From Ophioderma brevispina (taxonomy: Eukaryota > Echinodermata > Ophiuroidea > Amphilepidida > Ophiodermatidae): a stretch of DNA of 64,000 nt. The notes under the pieces were generated by a model. It searched no databases and was not told the DNA's origin. It saw only the letters and a list, made by a program, of their open reading frames with translations. How positions within the stretch are numbered: position 1 is the stretch's first letter; each line of letters begins with the position of its first letter. The stretch spans positions 1-64,000 of the forward strand of contig JAMKCH010019800.1 of NCBI GenBank assembly GCA_023653785.1. Reading direction: 5' to 3'. Positions 21,296 through 35,054 of this stretch are shown in pieces. The position numbers were made by a program, and so were the translations under genes.

Positions 21296-22059
21296 GCATA
21301 ACTCCGCTAGGAGGATCGATGAACCCAATATATTCGATATGCAGTGGACACAGTTTGTTGTCATGGTCACCATAATTGGTCATTTGTATCAGTAATCCCT
21401 TTGGTCATTTAGCCATAATCAAATTACTTTTCCGGCAGTGGCATAACCAGCTTTTTTCATGGGGGAGGGTACATATATCTTAGGGGGGTAGTATATATTA
21501 AATTTGATAGTATAGTTAGGCCTATGTGTAATTGGTTTGCATGTAGATGAAAATCAATTTTAGGGGAAAGAGGAGGGGAAAGCTTCCCATAAAATTGTAG
21601 GATAGGCTTAGGACCTAAATATTTACAAATACTTTTTAGAACTATGACTTGAATGATTCACCACGGTAGAATTCACATTTCTGTATCAGTAGGCTGCCAT
21701 GTTTTAAAAGTATAGGTAGTGGCGTATCATTAATATCAGCAAAGTAGTGATGACGCGATTTGATACTACGTTCTCACATTAGGATTACTCACTTTAAAAG
21801 TGATAAAACCTACAGTTCAAGATTCAAAGGGCCAAAGAGCGGGGGAAGGGTGGGGGCTTGTCGACCTACCGACAGTGCCCGGTCAGTCACTCTGCTCTGC
21901 AACAACAACAAATGGGGGAGAGGGGCACCCAAATCAGCCCTGAAAAATGTCCATATTTACCGACTTTGATTGCCGGCAAGTGAACATTTTGCCAACCGAA
22001 TTTTGTCAAGGGGGGGGGTGTACACCCCTTCTGGGGACGGTCCCTGAATGTTCATAAAT
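21296..22059. other. Spacer between segmental units C and D
   Basis: No gene is seen. 21437-21600 resembles the left end of a GTGGCATAACCAG-type palindromic element with G-rich interior, and no right end is identified. Confidence 0.45.
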
Positions 22060-23220
22060 GATGGATAAGCAAATATTGTAAATAATATGGACAGTCCAAT
22101 ATGGAAAGTATTCCCCATGGGTCTGGATCTGAACCATATCCCATTGAGAATATAATTATAATCGGAAGTCTTACACACAAATCCCTATGGGACTTGACAA
22201 GCCACTAAACATTTTCCACCAGGCTACATCATTAGGATGGCCCTAATTTACTATGCACACGACATCAGCACTCATACTTTTTGAATGCACAGACCTTCCT
22301 TTGATACCCCAAAAAAGTACCTCATTGGAATGTGTTTTCAGGAAATTAGCGCTGACAGCGAAGGGGTTGCGCTCAGCCACCCTACGAGGGAATGTGAAGG
22401 ACAGGGTTAATGCCTAACTCTATAGTAGTTTAACAAATAAATTTCTGACCTAATCATTCTCAAAATTTTTCATTCAAAAAGCACCATTTTTTTTTTTTTT
22501 TTTTTTTTTGTCGCTTGCTTAGAAGGAAGACACATAGCTTTTTTCCACTGTGGGTGAGCTGTGGCCATAAACAGGAGGTTAACAAGTGCTCATTTCTGAC
22601 CTCTGTTTAACTGATTAACTAGTGCCTAAGGCTCATATGTAAACAAAGTGGCCTTTGATGACCACTATGTGAACTTTGACCTCAATTGTGAAATCTATAG
22701 AACTACATTTCTTTGCACATAAAATGCTACTGCCACCAAAGTTCTCAAAGAATATTGCCTTGACCCATCTGTGGCCTTTGTCCCAATTTCATTAAAAGCA
22801 AACAAAGGTACGATTGTCATTTCTCACTATGTATTCAATGCTGAATTTCATACTTGGTAAGAGGAAGTCAACTGTCATACTGCCATGTACCAAGGCTATG
22901 CGGTGTCAACAGTTGACCTTAATGACCCTATGTGAACTCCCATCCACCCAAACTGCCCAACTCCCATTGGCAAACCCTGAGGCTGCGGCACAAGTGGTGT
23001 ATTTTTTGTTTCTTTCCAAGGTAATGTTTGCAAGTCTCATACCAAAAAACATGTGAAGTATACTAATGTGGTTTTGTTGGAATATGTATTTATAGCAATA
23101 CCTAATAGGTGGTCAAAGAAGTTTTCAAAACTATATAATGAAACCTTAATATACATTTTCATTTTATATTTCTGAAATGACCAAATTCAAAAAATTACAC
23201 TAGTTTGGGCAATTTTTTTG

Positions 23221-23232
23221 TTTGCCTTACAG
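23221..23232 (+). promoter_or_regulatory. 3' splice site of unit D
   Basis: TTTTTTGTTTGCCTTACAG is followed by GTATATACAAGGCATTTTTCC, which is collinear with the unit C acceptor. Confidence 0.6.
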
Positions 23233-23423
23233 GTATATACAAGGCATTTTTCCAGAGTCTGAACAACTTCATCCAATTTAACGTTCGACTAATGCACTCA
23301 AAGATCTTGTTTTTTTTTTTTTTTAAAGAAATCCGCAGCGAGAACTTCACAATCACCATTATCCAATCGGTACACCCCTGTAATGGTACACTGTGGGGTT
23401 TTGCATTCACATGAGAGGCCATC

Positions 23424-25744
23424 ATGGGGAAACTGAATTTTTGCACGTCATGCGGATCAATGCGATTAAGAGATGCTAAAGATCAACTGGAAAAATTGTT
23501 GGAAAAGAAATCGATACTGGCTAATGAGTGTGGTATTTGCAACAAGAAGATTCCGACTAAGAGGACTAGAAGTAGCGCAGTGCTCCCAGTTGATGTGGAA
23601 CCCAAAACCACTGAGGTTAAAATTAAAAAGGAACCCAGCGAAACTAGGAGATGTACAAGATTGACTTCAAAGAGAAGTAAACCTGAGGAGACTGGCACTT
23701 TGCAGATGAGTTTTGATGATGGTAATGTAACTGAAAGAAAGATGATCCACAAGTTACCTTAAAATACAATGATGGTAGTGACGATGACTGGACTGATGGT
23801 GGCGGGAGTGATCACAGTGACATTGACAACAAAGACAACTCTGTACTGGATGGTGAGAAACAAGATGGAGATGGTGTTGAGGATCCAGATCAAGATGATG
23901 GGAATGATAAGAAGCTACCAGCAGTTACAATAAACAAGACTTTGTTGGCCCCAGATGTGCTGGAATTAATAAGCAACCGAGAAGAACAAGATCGTGTAGT
24001 ACAGTGCATATTTTGCCATAAAAGTTATTGTCAAATAAATTTATTCCTTAAGCATGTGACCTCACATACAAAAAACTGAACAAATCCGAGAAGCTTACAA
24101 GTGCAGTTCTTGTGAGCAACGATTCAAATTTGTTAAAAGTTTGAAGAAACACATGTTGACCAAACATCCTAAATTTGAAACCTGCAAGATTTGTAACAAA
24201 TCATCTTCTAGAAAAAATTGGCTACAAAAACATGCACAAGTTCATGCTGTGAAGCCCCTTCTTAAATGCTCTTATTTATACTGTACACAGGAATGCAAAG
24301 ATAAGAGGGATTTAAGAAGACACGAGATGATACTCGAGCGAGAAAGACCACTCAAGTTCAGACTTGCTTGGAAAGGGATTTCTTTTAGGTGTAGACTTGA
24401 GAGGCCCTCAGAGAGAACGCACACAGGGGATTAGATCTGTTGTACATTGTGTGATACATTCCGCACTAACAGGGGGCAACACTGAAAAAGCATATAAAAT
24501 TTACTTCCTTCAAATATACCGGATGCAATAAAACCAATTGAGAAGAAACAATTTGCTGACAAATGTGGAAGTGCAAAATCTTCAATGACTGCCTTGACGC
24601 GGCATCGCCTGATTCACACCAGGGAAATATTGTACAAATGCGTGAGGTGTGATTTTACTACACCACGAAAGGGAGCTTAAAACAACACATCTCAACTATT
24701 CATAGAAAACTGAGGCCACACAAATGTCAATACTGTGAGAAGTCGTTTGCTTCGACGGAACAAGGAGTGAACATGAAAGGAGCCATACAGATGAGAAGCA
24801 CTATTCGTGTGACCTTGTGTGGAAAAAACTACAAAAAGCCGTGAGGTTAATACCACAAAAAGCTTCACTCCGCTGAATACAAGTTGAATGTGAACACTGG
24901 GCTATCGCACAAGGTCGTCTCGGATAGGAAAACTAAATCGCAAAAAGTACCATCACACTACGTTCTCCTCATAGGATGCACAAAAAAGGTAACATGCTTT
25001 TGCGAATTAGGCGAGGTCTTGCGATGCACAACCAAGAGCATAAGGTGGGGTTGAACGTACAAAAAAGAGCCACCAATGTTTTCTTTTTTTTATTCAGGTG
25101 TGATTTTTTCAACAGACACGAAGAAAAGCACTGAAGAACCATATGCAACAATGTCATTCACAGGCGCCTTCCTTTGGAATTGCGATACTGACAGCGAGAA
25201 AATTCCATAAAAATGAGGCATGTTTAACGCATATGAAGAAGTACATTTGAAGTATCTGTCAGCCTTGCCTGAAGAAATCTCTAAAACTGACCAATCAGCA
25301 AATCCAGAGCCAAACTATTGGGCTATGTAAAGTAGAAGATTCCAACTACAGCAGCCTCATCCACATCAGTCTCCATTGCAGTTTCAACAGTTCCCATTTC
25401 ATTATTTCATTTAAGGACACCTCTACCCCAGTCGTCTCTGCTGCAGATGCGGAAGTCCCTGCAGCGCGCAGTATTAGGAATCCTTCCTGCAAGGATTCAA
25501 CCAATTCACTTGATGTTCATCATGTCAACACCCCACCTTCATCATTCCCAACTGCAACCGCCAACCCTCTACAGCAGTTGTACTACAGCAATCTCTACTA
25601 CAGCAATCTCTACTACAGCAGTACTTTCAGAAACAGTCTCTACCAGGACCATCTCTGCCACCAGATGTAGAAGCTCCTGCAGCAGTGTTAGGACTGGCGC
25701 CAGAGAGTAGGAGGTTTTACAGAAGTCGCTATTCCATCAACTGA
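23424..25744 (+). pseudogene. Zinc-finger unit D, intact 5' part and indel-riddled 3' part
   Basis: The start ATGGGG matches unit C. It has the same CxxC-x25-CxxC module (ECGIC intact), an acidic linker with KTLLAPDVLEL, 14 fingers in the order of unit B, and the tail with degenerate AVLGILP (25466-25490) and VLGL (25684-25700) motifs. The first break is a lost A near 23738, and a second lies near 24073. From about 24300 on, small indels come every 10-20 bases and the frame is lost repeatedly. D has a single eight-finger 3' block, so the 22-finger form of C arose after C and D split. Whether it is a dead gene or just badly sequenced cannot be decided here. Confidence 0.75.
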
Positions 25745-26140
25745 CTGATCGCTAGTGATATTTTGTGCTCGAATTGCAGATACCTAAACTTTACATGGAC
25801 ACCATTTAGCTGTTTGACGACACATGAACAGGCTCGATCACCATTTTCCCTTTCTTTGTTTTCCGTATACGTATACATTCACCCCCTTCTACACCTGCTA
25901 ACACCAGTTTGTCTTCCAAGTACCGAAACATGGGAAAATGGGATGAATTGGATTTGTTAGCCATGATTAGGAGCATGGATTTTTTTTCACACCAAGGGAT
26001 CTTTTAAAGCAAATATGCGTAATATTAGTCATGGGCATACTGTAGGGATGTAGCATGGCTAGGTCTTGCCATTCAAGAAATTTTTTTTTTGTTTTTGACA
26101 CACTTCAAAATGCTAACAGTGCAAACCTGGACCCATTCAG

Positions 26141-28058
26141 CCAAAATTGGCAGGGGAGCGTGACCAAGATTGATATGAATTGTACCAGTTGGTGGTCAGT
26201 GGTCCCTAATGGCAGTATGGTCTTTTTGGCCCAAATCTTAAGAAATTCGTTTTTCTAAAAAAAAAAAAAGCATAATCTCTTTTGCTAATCATGCACATGC
26301 ACTTGACCAAGGGCTATGTAGTTCCTTACATTTTAACCAGTGAAAGTGGTCAGGTTTGCGGAAACCGAATACATGGGGAGCCTCCAGCCACTATTTGCTC
26401 TGCACCCTTCAATGATGTCATTGTCTAACATGTAGTAAAACAGTATTCTCACATCTCATTTCTAATATGATGCAGTTTGATTCGATTGACCCTATACGGA
26501 GTTGTTCTTAGGTCAGTTGGATCACTGTTTATTAAAAAGGTAGAAACAACGGCGTGGCATACATGCATTGCTGGTCAGTACATATGGGGGTCTCGGTTTG
26601 GGTGTGCAAAGATTTTGGATCAGTGGTCATCTAGTGGTCATTTAGGCCAGATTATTTTAATCCTATGAAAGTTTCCGTCAGCAAACAAGAGGCCTTTATC
26701 ATGAAACTTAATGCACAATAATTTACTCATATGAGAAACCACTGTTTGGGCATGATAAGAAGAATTTACTCTGGCCAGTGCAGACAGGATGAATCCATAA
26801 TTTGGACACAGGGTCAATCTTGCCATTCTCATTACAGCCAGGTTTGTGCTCTTTGACCACCTTGAATGTTTTCTTTTTCAAAACTCTTGAAAGGATGAGT
26901 AGATTCTGGGCCATTTTGGTTGCAAAAGTCTGAGAAGCTGGTTTTTTTTGGCCAAAGGTGAATTTTTAGCAAGTAGTTTCTTACATTAGTTTTGAGGACA
27001 TGTGTTTTGGGGAAATGGTGGACAAAACTATCTTCCCTCGGTTTTCACCAGTGAGGGCTCTGGTTCAATTTCCGTGTTGCTCATTCTTGCGCGGCTCTAT
27101 GTAAATTGGTTTCTCAATCCATAATCATTTCCCATGGTTTTTTTTTTCTTGTCCCCCATGTTTCCTCCTACATCTAAAATCACAAGCTTTCTTGGCATAA
27201 ATCTGTTCTGGTGGGAAAAGGGGAAGCTCCCCCTCCCCTTGTGTTTTGGGACGGTGGAAGCTGTCCCCTCCTTGTGTGGAATCTCCCCATTTCCTGTAAA
27301 AAACACCACTGTCATGACAATACTATTGTATGTACTTCAAATTACCTACAACTTCTCAACGTCAGATATTCGGTCTCTGGTATATATCTGTTTTGGAGTG
27401 ACCTGTGACCCTTCGTGGAATTTGCTAAAGTATATATGATAGGTGAGGCCCTTAAATTGGCAGGGGTTGGTTGGTTGGGCTAGTTAGGTTGTAAAGATTA
27501 TTTCTTGCATAACTTTTGGCTTAAATACACACATACACACACACAAACATCACTCCGGGGTCAATTATTCACCCCTAATTTGTGTGTCAACATACCAAAT
27601 TGTATAGTGGGATGGGGAGGGGAGGGTTATGCCAACTTTTTTAAGAAATCACCTTGTTACAACTTTGTTACAAACCCATTCCATATGTTTTGCATAAGTG
27701 TACACATTTTGCTGATAGTGGCTTTATAATGTTTTAAAAATACAGTCTGGGAGTAGCTAGACCCCAACCAAAAAAAAAGGCCTATCCTTAGATGTGTACA
27801 CATTGCGGCCAGCAGTACTTGTTACTCAGAGTAGCATAAGTGGATAATACAGAAAAGGAGGGACATAGGCTGGTATGTCTGAAAGGAGTGCTCACTTTAG
27901 GTTTACCCAGTGTTTAGTCCTACATGACGTGGACCTTTTTTCCCTTCCAACAGACTCTAAAAATGTGTGAATGGTTGAGAAACTTCCTCATGGATGAGCC
28001 GTTGTGGCCCATCCTATGAGGAATTTCCTTAACTGTTACATTTAACTTTCACAGTCCT
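26141..28058. other. Non-coding sequence, nothing recognised
   Basis: There is a short (CA)n run near 27530-27545 and some T runs. The open frames are short, lack codon bias and match no domain I know. Confidence 0.4.
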
Positions 28059-28549
28059 TTGAAAGGAATAGGTCACTCTGTAGACTAATCCTGGTTTAAA
28101 CCCAGGTCTAAAATTTAGAATCCATTCAGAATACCAGCATGCGTTCTACCCATAGCTGGTGGACTCAGATAACTTAAAGTCTGACCTCAGGAGATTTCGA
28201 AAGTAAGTATTCTTTTTTGTTTTGTATAATAATGAAAATAGTCAATAGACCTAAAGATAGTAACCTAAATGCCTAATTCCAAACATTGAGATGGATCGGA
28301 TTTTTTCGTTTGTGCAGTAAACAGTATGTGAGTCTTACGTCCCAATAGGATAATGTGTATAACAAAAATCCGGATCCGGGAATTGTTATACAAAGTTGTG
28401 ATTTTCTATATGAAGGAATTCGATTTAAGCGTAAGCAAATTTCACACAGGGATTAGGTATGGACAAGCATTATGTACCACGCAAGGAAACATGAAATTTT
28501 TTGAAAAATGAGGGTACCCTCCTCAGGAAATCTGATCGCCTTCCTTTAA
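28059..28549. mobile_element. Degenerate TTAA-type MITE, 'AGGCYGAYTCA' family
   Basis: The interior (ATCCGGATCCGG, TTGTGATTTTCTATATGAAGGA, GGACAAGCATTATGTA) matches the better preserved copy at 39375-39736. The right end is CTTCCTTTAA, and the left end is weak. Confidence 0.55.
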
Positions 28550-29667
28550 TCTGTAACTTTTGGATCAGAAATGTCTCAAGATTGTTAATGTGTAGTAGAT
28601 GCTGCAGCAAACATGCACTGAGTAGATTGTGCTATAGGAAGACTAGCGTAAGAATTGGGTGTATTGTTTGGTAAATTACCTTGAAAAAGATATCGATTCG
28701 TGTATAGATGTCCAGTTCAATATACATTTCACAATTATAAATATCTATTGGTAACTTTTTTCATAACTTTGTATGTGTATAAAAATATGCATGTTACATG
28801 ATTGATAGGGCTGCGTACAGTATTCTGCCACCATCCTTCAACATGCAGTGTTATTCTGTTGAGGCTGCTGAATTCATAGGGTGGTGGCACAATACAATAA
28901 TTCTTTCCACAGGATATAAAGCAATGAAATTGATAAAGATGTCTTAGTATATATAGAGTAAATACATGGCTTACAAGGCATTGGATTAGGAGGAGGGATA
29001 CTTCTCATTTTTGATATTTTACCCGGTTGGGGTGTGATCAAACTTATTTTTTGACTTTTGAGATAATCTATTCAATTTGATTTAAACAACAGGCAAATGT
29101 TTTGTCTATTGTTATTCATTGTTTTAGACAATCTCATCCATTCAGACTCTTATAGGATAGCAAAAATGAATGAGAAAATTGACCAAATGATTTGTTTAAA
29201 AAGCAGTTAAGAACTTGGTAATTTGAAAAGCTTGGGTTTGGTAAGTCAATGATGTTCTTATAATTGCTGACATGGTTTGTCCAGGGTTGATCAAGATCGG
29301 TTCACTATATATTACAAATACATCAGAAAGTTTTTGTAAAATAAAACACATTTAAACAACATAAAATGGCAAATTTTGAGGTCAAAATGCTGTTATTAAA
29401 CTGTGATTAATCTGCTCAAGAAAATAATATTTTATAATATTCCCAGTCTGAATGATATGGACAATCAGTGTCTAGTTTAACTGTACAGTATTTTAACATT
29501 TCAGAACTTTGTATTTATATATATACCCTTTGAATTTTATGTGCTATTTCCATCAAAGAGGGCAGCCTACCTAAATGGTATATGTGTTATTAAGAGAAAG
29601 GGGAAGATCACATGTTTCTTGTTTTCTGTTTGTTTCTTGATAATGATTTCTGGTTATTGTTGAATAG
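28550..29667. other. Non-coding sequence, nothing recognised
   Basis: AT-rich sequence. No gene or repeat was identified by eye. Confidence 0.4.
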
Positions 29668-30015
29668 TTAAAAGACACATCAGTGATTGAAAAATATTTG
29701 AAATTGCAGGAATAGCTTCAAAGTGGGATAATTCTGTAGAATTCTCTTAAGTTCCCTTTTTCCCAACTGAAGAATGACAGAAAAGGAAGAAAACGGCAGT
29801 TGTTCCAGATACGATGCCCCATTCAATTACGGTTTGTAGTAAGGTGTCAGAACGGACAGTAATGACTATAATTCCGATTCTGTCCGTTTAGGTTGTTAGG
29901 TCTATCATTTGAGGGTCTGTGAGGAACAGAACTTGTTTACATAAGCAAAAAATCTGATTTTTGCTGATTTTTTCGATTTTCTGACAGTTGGCAAATCCAC
30001 TGATAGTGTCTTTAA
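29668..30015. mobile_element. TTAA-flanked MITE, 'AGGCACTATCAGTGATT' family, copy 1
   Basis: The left end is TTAAAAGACACATCAGTGATT. The right end is AATCCACTGATAGTGTCT followed by TTAA. It is related to 38605-38961, sharing AAATCTGATTTTTGC and TCTGTCCG-like interior blocks in opposite orientation. Confidence 0.8.
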
Positions 30016-30075
30016 GTATTTGAGATTAGACACCTGCACTGCTTTGCAGATTGGGGCCATATTCACAAAGCACAC

Positions 30076-30400
30076 TTACAGGTGTTTGTTCTGACTTCTG
30101 TGTATCATGTTCTCTATTTTTATTCGGAGACTCTGGCACCTGCATACATTTACAAGTATCGTGGGAAACAAGCATGCGGTTTTATATACAAGCAACAATG
30201 TACATTACAAGGTCTATTCACTACTAAATTGATGGCTAACTATTAAAACAGCAGTGTTTATATGTATCGGGGAAAGAAATGGAATTGGAAGCTGAAATTT
30301 CAGGACAAAATGAGAAAATGACCTTTCATTGATATCAAAATTGTTACTACCTACAGTGAAAACAGGGGCCCCCAAAGCAATCGGAACTAACGCACTGTAG
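30076..30400 (-). mobile_element. TTAA-type MITE, 'AGGTGCNTGTTC' family, degenerate copy
   Basis: The left end ACAGGTGTTTGTTCTGA and right end AATCGGAACTAACGCACTGT are decayed versions of the family ends. The interior matches the 49326 and 60079 copies (GATATCAAAATTG, GGGAAACAAGCATGCGG). Confidence 0.65.
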
Positions 30401-31436
30401 TGTAACTTTGTTAGAATAGAGTCCCTTAAATATGGGAAATTATAAGTGTTAAACTTATTGTCTAAGTGAATCCCGTAACATTCAGGCAAGCATTAAAATT
30501 ACATTTTAGGGACCTCATAGGCCCCTTAAAAGTTTACCTTAAATCACACACGGTTTCCAGAAAGTAATTTATAGTGATTAATTCCACCACATTGTGAAGA
30601 AAATAAGGGTCAATTTTTATGATAAAAAGTATTTTTTGCTAAAAAGTGAAAAAAACAATCATCGGCTGTTATAAAAGTGTAAAAATATTGCACTTCACCC
30701 GAGGAAAATTTAAACAACATTTGAGGATTTACTTATAAGTGCTTGCGCCATATTTTAGGGCACCTTTATAGGTAATTTTCGTGTAAATGAGATTGTGAAT
30801 ATGGTATATATGCTGTTTAGTATTTTGAACAATCTTTATACAATGTATTCAACTGGAATGTAGGATCTTGTTTTGCACATTGTATTAATGTGCACTTATG
30901 CAGATTGATGAAATGACTGAAAGAAAACCAACATTTTTTGGGTGTTGAAGAACCATAGTGAAAAAAAGTGTGGTAAGTATATCAGAGGGTGTTTGAATCA
31001 ATATCATAGTGTACTAATTTGGGCGGATAAGCTGGGGGATGAGTAACAGGGTTGAAGGTAGGTTGTACTTAATGCCTCCATATAAAAACAATTGTGTACA
31101 TGTTCGGCTAATTGAAAACCCTAGCGAATCAACAGGGTTTTTCATCAAGTTTGAGATAGTCCTTTAGCTAAATCTGTGTAGTCTGTAATTGATTAGCATA
31201 AACACTGAACATGTTGTCTTTTGGGCAAAATTTTGTTAAATAGTCATCTCCAGAACAATACGATTACGATCAGTCAGTATAGCTGATTTTTGTGACCTTT
31301 TGAATCAGTTTACTACATTTTACCATGGTATCTTGGTAGCAAACCAATTTGAAGACACATGGTCATGAGTAAATGTGTTCCTTGGATGCTTGTAGCAGAG
31401 AATTTGATGATGTAATTTTGTTCATTTTATATGCAA
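30401..31436. other. Non-coding sequence, nothing recognised
   Basis: AT-rich sequence with no supported feature. Confidence 0.35.
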
Positions 31437-31809
31437 ATAAAGGGGATGGTCTGATTTAAGTATGACTGATTGATTGTATATACAAGTTTTATTCTTGATA
31501 GAATTGCCTTCTCCCAAAGCCATCTGCACAGTTTCACACCTGTATGTTCAATCTGTTTTGATGTGAGCAACTAGAAATCACAATTTTTTTGTGAAAAAAG
31601 CCTAAAATTAAAAAAAAAAAAAAAATATTGACCAAAATGGAGTACACTTTCACTCATGAACTTCCAAACCAACATCCTTTATGCCTAAGATTTCACAGGG
31701 TAAATAGTAGCATCTTTTTATACCTAATGTTGACCACTCAGATAAGTTCCAGTAAAATATGGGGGTTCTGGTGGACAAGGGTTTTAGGCTATCATGTCAT
31801 GTCCCTTAA
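31437..31809. mobile_element. TTAA-flanked MITE, 'TTAAAGGG' family, copy 3
   Basis: It is collinear with 3543-3873 and 12077-12748: ATTCTTGATAGAATTGCC, TTTTGATGTGAGC and AACATCCTTTATGCCTAAGATTTC blocks in order. It ends GTCCCTTAA. Confidence 0.65.
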
Positions 31810-34800
31810 CTAATTCTCTAAACGTAGAGGGAGTTATCAAATTACGAATGAAATTATTAGCGTTGTGATTGGAAAATATCCGGAGACAGTCCTTTGGTAT
31901 TGGAGGGGAAAAGGAAAATTTCAAGTACAATGAAATTGTAAATAAGTCTAATGAAAAGAAATAGTCTTTGCTGTAGTGATAAATTCTCTTTAAATATTAG
32001 AGGCTTTAAAGATTTCATTATATGGAAGCAATTTGTTTAAATAATTTGTGTTTTCTCTTGTCTCAAAACAAGGCAAATTGGGCTATTCTGCTTGAAACTC
32101 CAACACCCAATGGCACAATTCAAGGTGGGTCTTTATCAAATATCCTCTGTGGCACTAAGGTCCATATGCACAAAGAATTACAAACCAGGTCTAAAAGTAA
32201 ATCTCACCAGCAGATAACATATGAAAGGTATTTTTATTTGTATCTTATTTGAATATGCATTTTAATCTTCAAAAATTTCTATTTACTCATGACGAAAATG
32301 TGAATGATAGTAAATTTTTGTTTGGAACAAACTCATTTTGATTTCGACCAGGTTATTTTAAGTTTGGTTTAAATTGTTGTGGCATACAGACCTAAAGTCG
32401 CCCACAGTGAAGTTCTCAATTCCATATAGAATAGCCTGTTGGGTAAATGCATTTTGATTCACATCCCTACGGTGGAAGGATTTAAAGATAGTCTTTTACT
32501 TCCCAGGGAGAGTGATTTCAAATCATCGTGTGAGTGCAAAGGTGCAATAGCTGCCATGTGATACATCTGTGTTCTGTCATTTCCTTAGGATGACAACTTT
32601 TTCCTTGAGTCAGTGGCTCTTAATGGGTTCTTCTTCAGCGTCTCTGTTTGCCTGATAACCATTTCAAGAGTCCACTGACTAAAGACTTGTATAAGTAGTT
32701 TGATGGGAATATTTCACAAATGGCACGCTATTGCACTCAGTTACCAGCCGAGAGGGTGGGGGTCCAAGGGGGTAATTGACCCTGTTCCCGGGGTCCTAGG
32801 GGCCGTAAAAATAAAAGTTCAGTCCTTGCGGTTGTGACAAAAGTCACAGAGGGAGAACAAGTGAGAGAGAGGGGAGATGGAGAGGGGAGAAGAGAGAGCA
32901 TTGGCGTATACAGGCCGCTTTCCCGCCTGCGACCCAATGATACCTACTTTACGTTGAGAAAGACTCTGTAAACCCACACAATTTCCTCATTTTTTCCGTA
33001 AAAAAATTAGTGCAGGGCCTCTCTTGTTTGAGATTTCACAAAAAACAATTAAGATTTTTGTTGTATAAAACGGTTGGTAATGAATTATAAAGTGGGTCTT
33101 ACCAATTTACAAATTGTTCTATCAAAGATACATGAGAAATGTGTTTGGAAAGTGAACATTGAATGGGTTCCATGCTTTGTGGCCTGCACACATCCCCGGG
33201 CCGCTTCATGAACTCTACAGGAAACACTTATTTAGGGCATATTATATTGAAACAAAAAACCAAATATATTTTAACTTTTTATAACGTTTATCATACCTCT
33301 TCATTGAAAAAGGAAACACTACAAATGAAATTTCTATTTGTTTCTATCAAATTCTCATGAGAAACTGTTTTTTTTTGGAAAGTGAACATTCCAAGGGTTC
33401 CGTGCTTTGCGGGGAGGGGATACCCCCTCCCGCACCCCACCCCTGGGCTGTCTCCATAACCACTATAACAATGGGACAGGTCCCACGAAACCAGAATAAA
33501 GTAGGAAATTTTTTCATTCAAGATATGTACAGATTTGAATGCTATTTAAACAAACCTTTCAAATGTTGTATCACATGTAAAGTTGTATATTAAAAAATCA
33601 TATTTGCTTATGATTTTCTTTTTTTGTATTGATTTTTGCACTTATGCCCCTTTCTCCTAAGTGCTCTGGGCGGACTTTTTCCAGGTTTTGTGGGAGCAGG
33701 TTACATATGAATAATTCAAACAAAAAAAAGCTGAAAAAACACACAACATAAGTTGCATCAAGTTATATTTATACAGCTCACACACACTTCAAAATCCCAC
33801 CCCTCCCCCGGTATGGGGTATGGAAAACGAAGTTGGTAACAGGGCGCCCTAACTCCAAAGGTTCCCCCCCAGGCCCGCATTTCTCTCGGCGGCCCTGATT
33901 GCACTTATGACCTTTCAGCATTTCACACAACCAACAAATGTACAAAGTAATTCGTTATAGGAAAAAAGTGGGATTACCACACAACTTGAACTTAAAAGGG
34001 GGGAAAATGCTTTTCAGTTCTGGGAGCAAAAAAAAAACAAATTGATTGTTTTGGGGGAGGATGGAATTAGACCAGGAAAGTAAATACTGTTTTTTTTTTG
34101 GAGAGAGCATCTTAAAATAACTTTATTATGGGCAAGAGTGGACTGATCTGGGTGGGGAATATCATGTATAATCACATTATTACTATAAAGAAGTGGTAGT
34201 TTTCAAGGAAGTTGTAAATGAAATTCAGGAGGTGGCCCAGATGTTGCAACCTTTAAAGGTTCTATAGGCACCAGGAGGGTGAAATGCCATTCTTAACCAG
34301 CATCTGATTGACTTAATTGAGTCGAATACAGGTCCTGTATCAAGATTACCTGTTAAAATATACAATGCAAATAAATGTCGTCATGTATCATAAATTCATT
34401 GTGAAAATAAAATATTAAGTTTTACTTAAATTGTGAATGATCTTGAAGTTAAAAAGATACTGTATGTGACTTCATTAAAGTCCATGTGATACCAAAAGTA
34501 GGACAAATTCAAATCCTCATGCATCAGTGAAGGATAAACATGGTTTAATATTTTCTTTGCACTTGTTGTAGTGCTGTAAATAATCTGCAGTGAACATAGT
34601 AATGGGAGTTAAAATAAAGCAAGAAATAGTAAATAGAATGACTTGTGAGCTGTGTTGTAATGTACTTGTGAAATGTTTTGGTTCTTGATGTTACAAGCGT
34701 TCTCCTACTGGACCTGGGGAAAAAAAAAAAAGGCTTTTACAAAAGCTTCTCCGTGTCCAACTGTTTCTAGGCAGTACACATAGTGGGACACTATGGCACA

Positions 34801-35054
34801 CAAAAAAGGTCTTTCATAGCCTTTGACCGGGTGGGTTAGTAAAATTAAAAACACAAACAAAGATGTTTGAACACTGAAAAAAAAATACTTATATTCACCT
34901 CAGGAATAAAAAATGGACCAAAGGTTTTTGAAGGACCAGGGTTGGATAGATGACAAAGGCTTTAATTAATTTTGTGTTGATTCTGTGTTGCAGTGTTGCT
35001 GTGGGGCTGGTGTGGGCTCAACAGTGCTCTATAGGCCCCGGTGTCTGAATAACA
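31810..35054. other. Non-coding sequence with a weak tandem duplication
   Basis: 33120-33330 and 33345-33560 share GGAAAGTGAACATT and GGGTTCCRTGCTTTG blocks about 225 bp apart. Otherwise there are only homopolymer runs and short frames without domains. Confidence 0.4.

Larger units (their letters stand above)
22060..26140 (+). repeat. Segmental duplication unit carrying zinc-finger copy D
   Basis: Counterpart of 16370-21295. The block 22485-23045, which starts with a long T run, is absent from the C unit and so looks inserted. Sequence after about 24300 becomes indel-dense, as in unit A. Confidence 0.7.
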
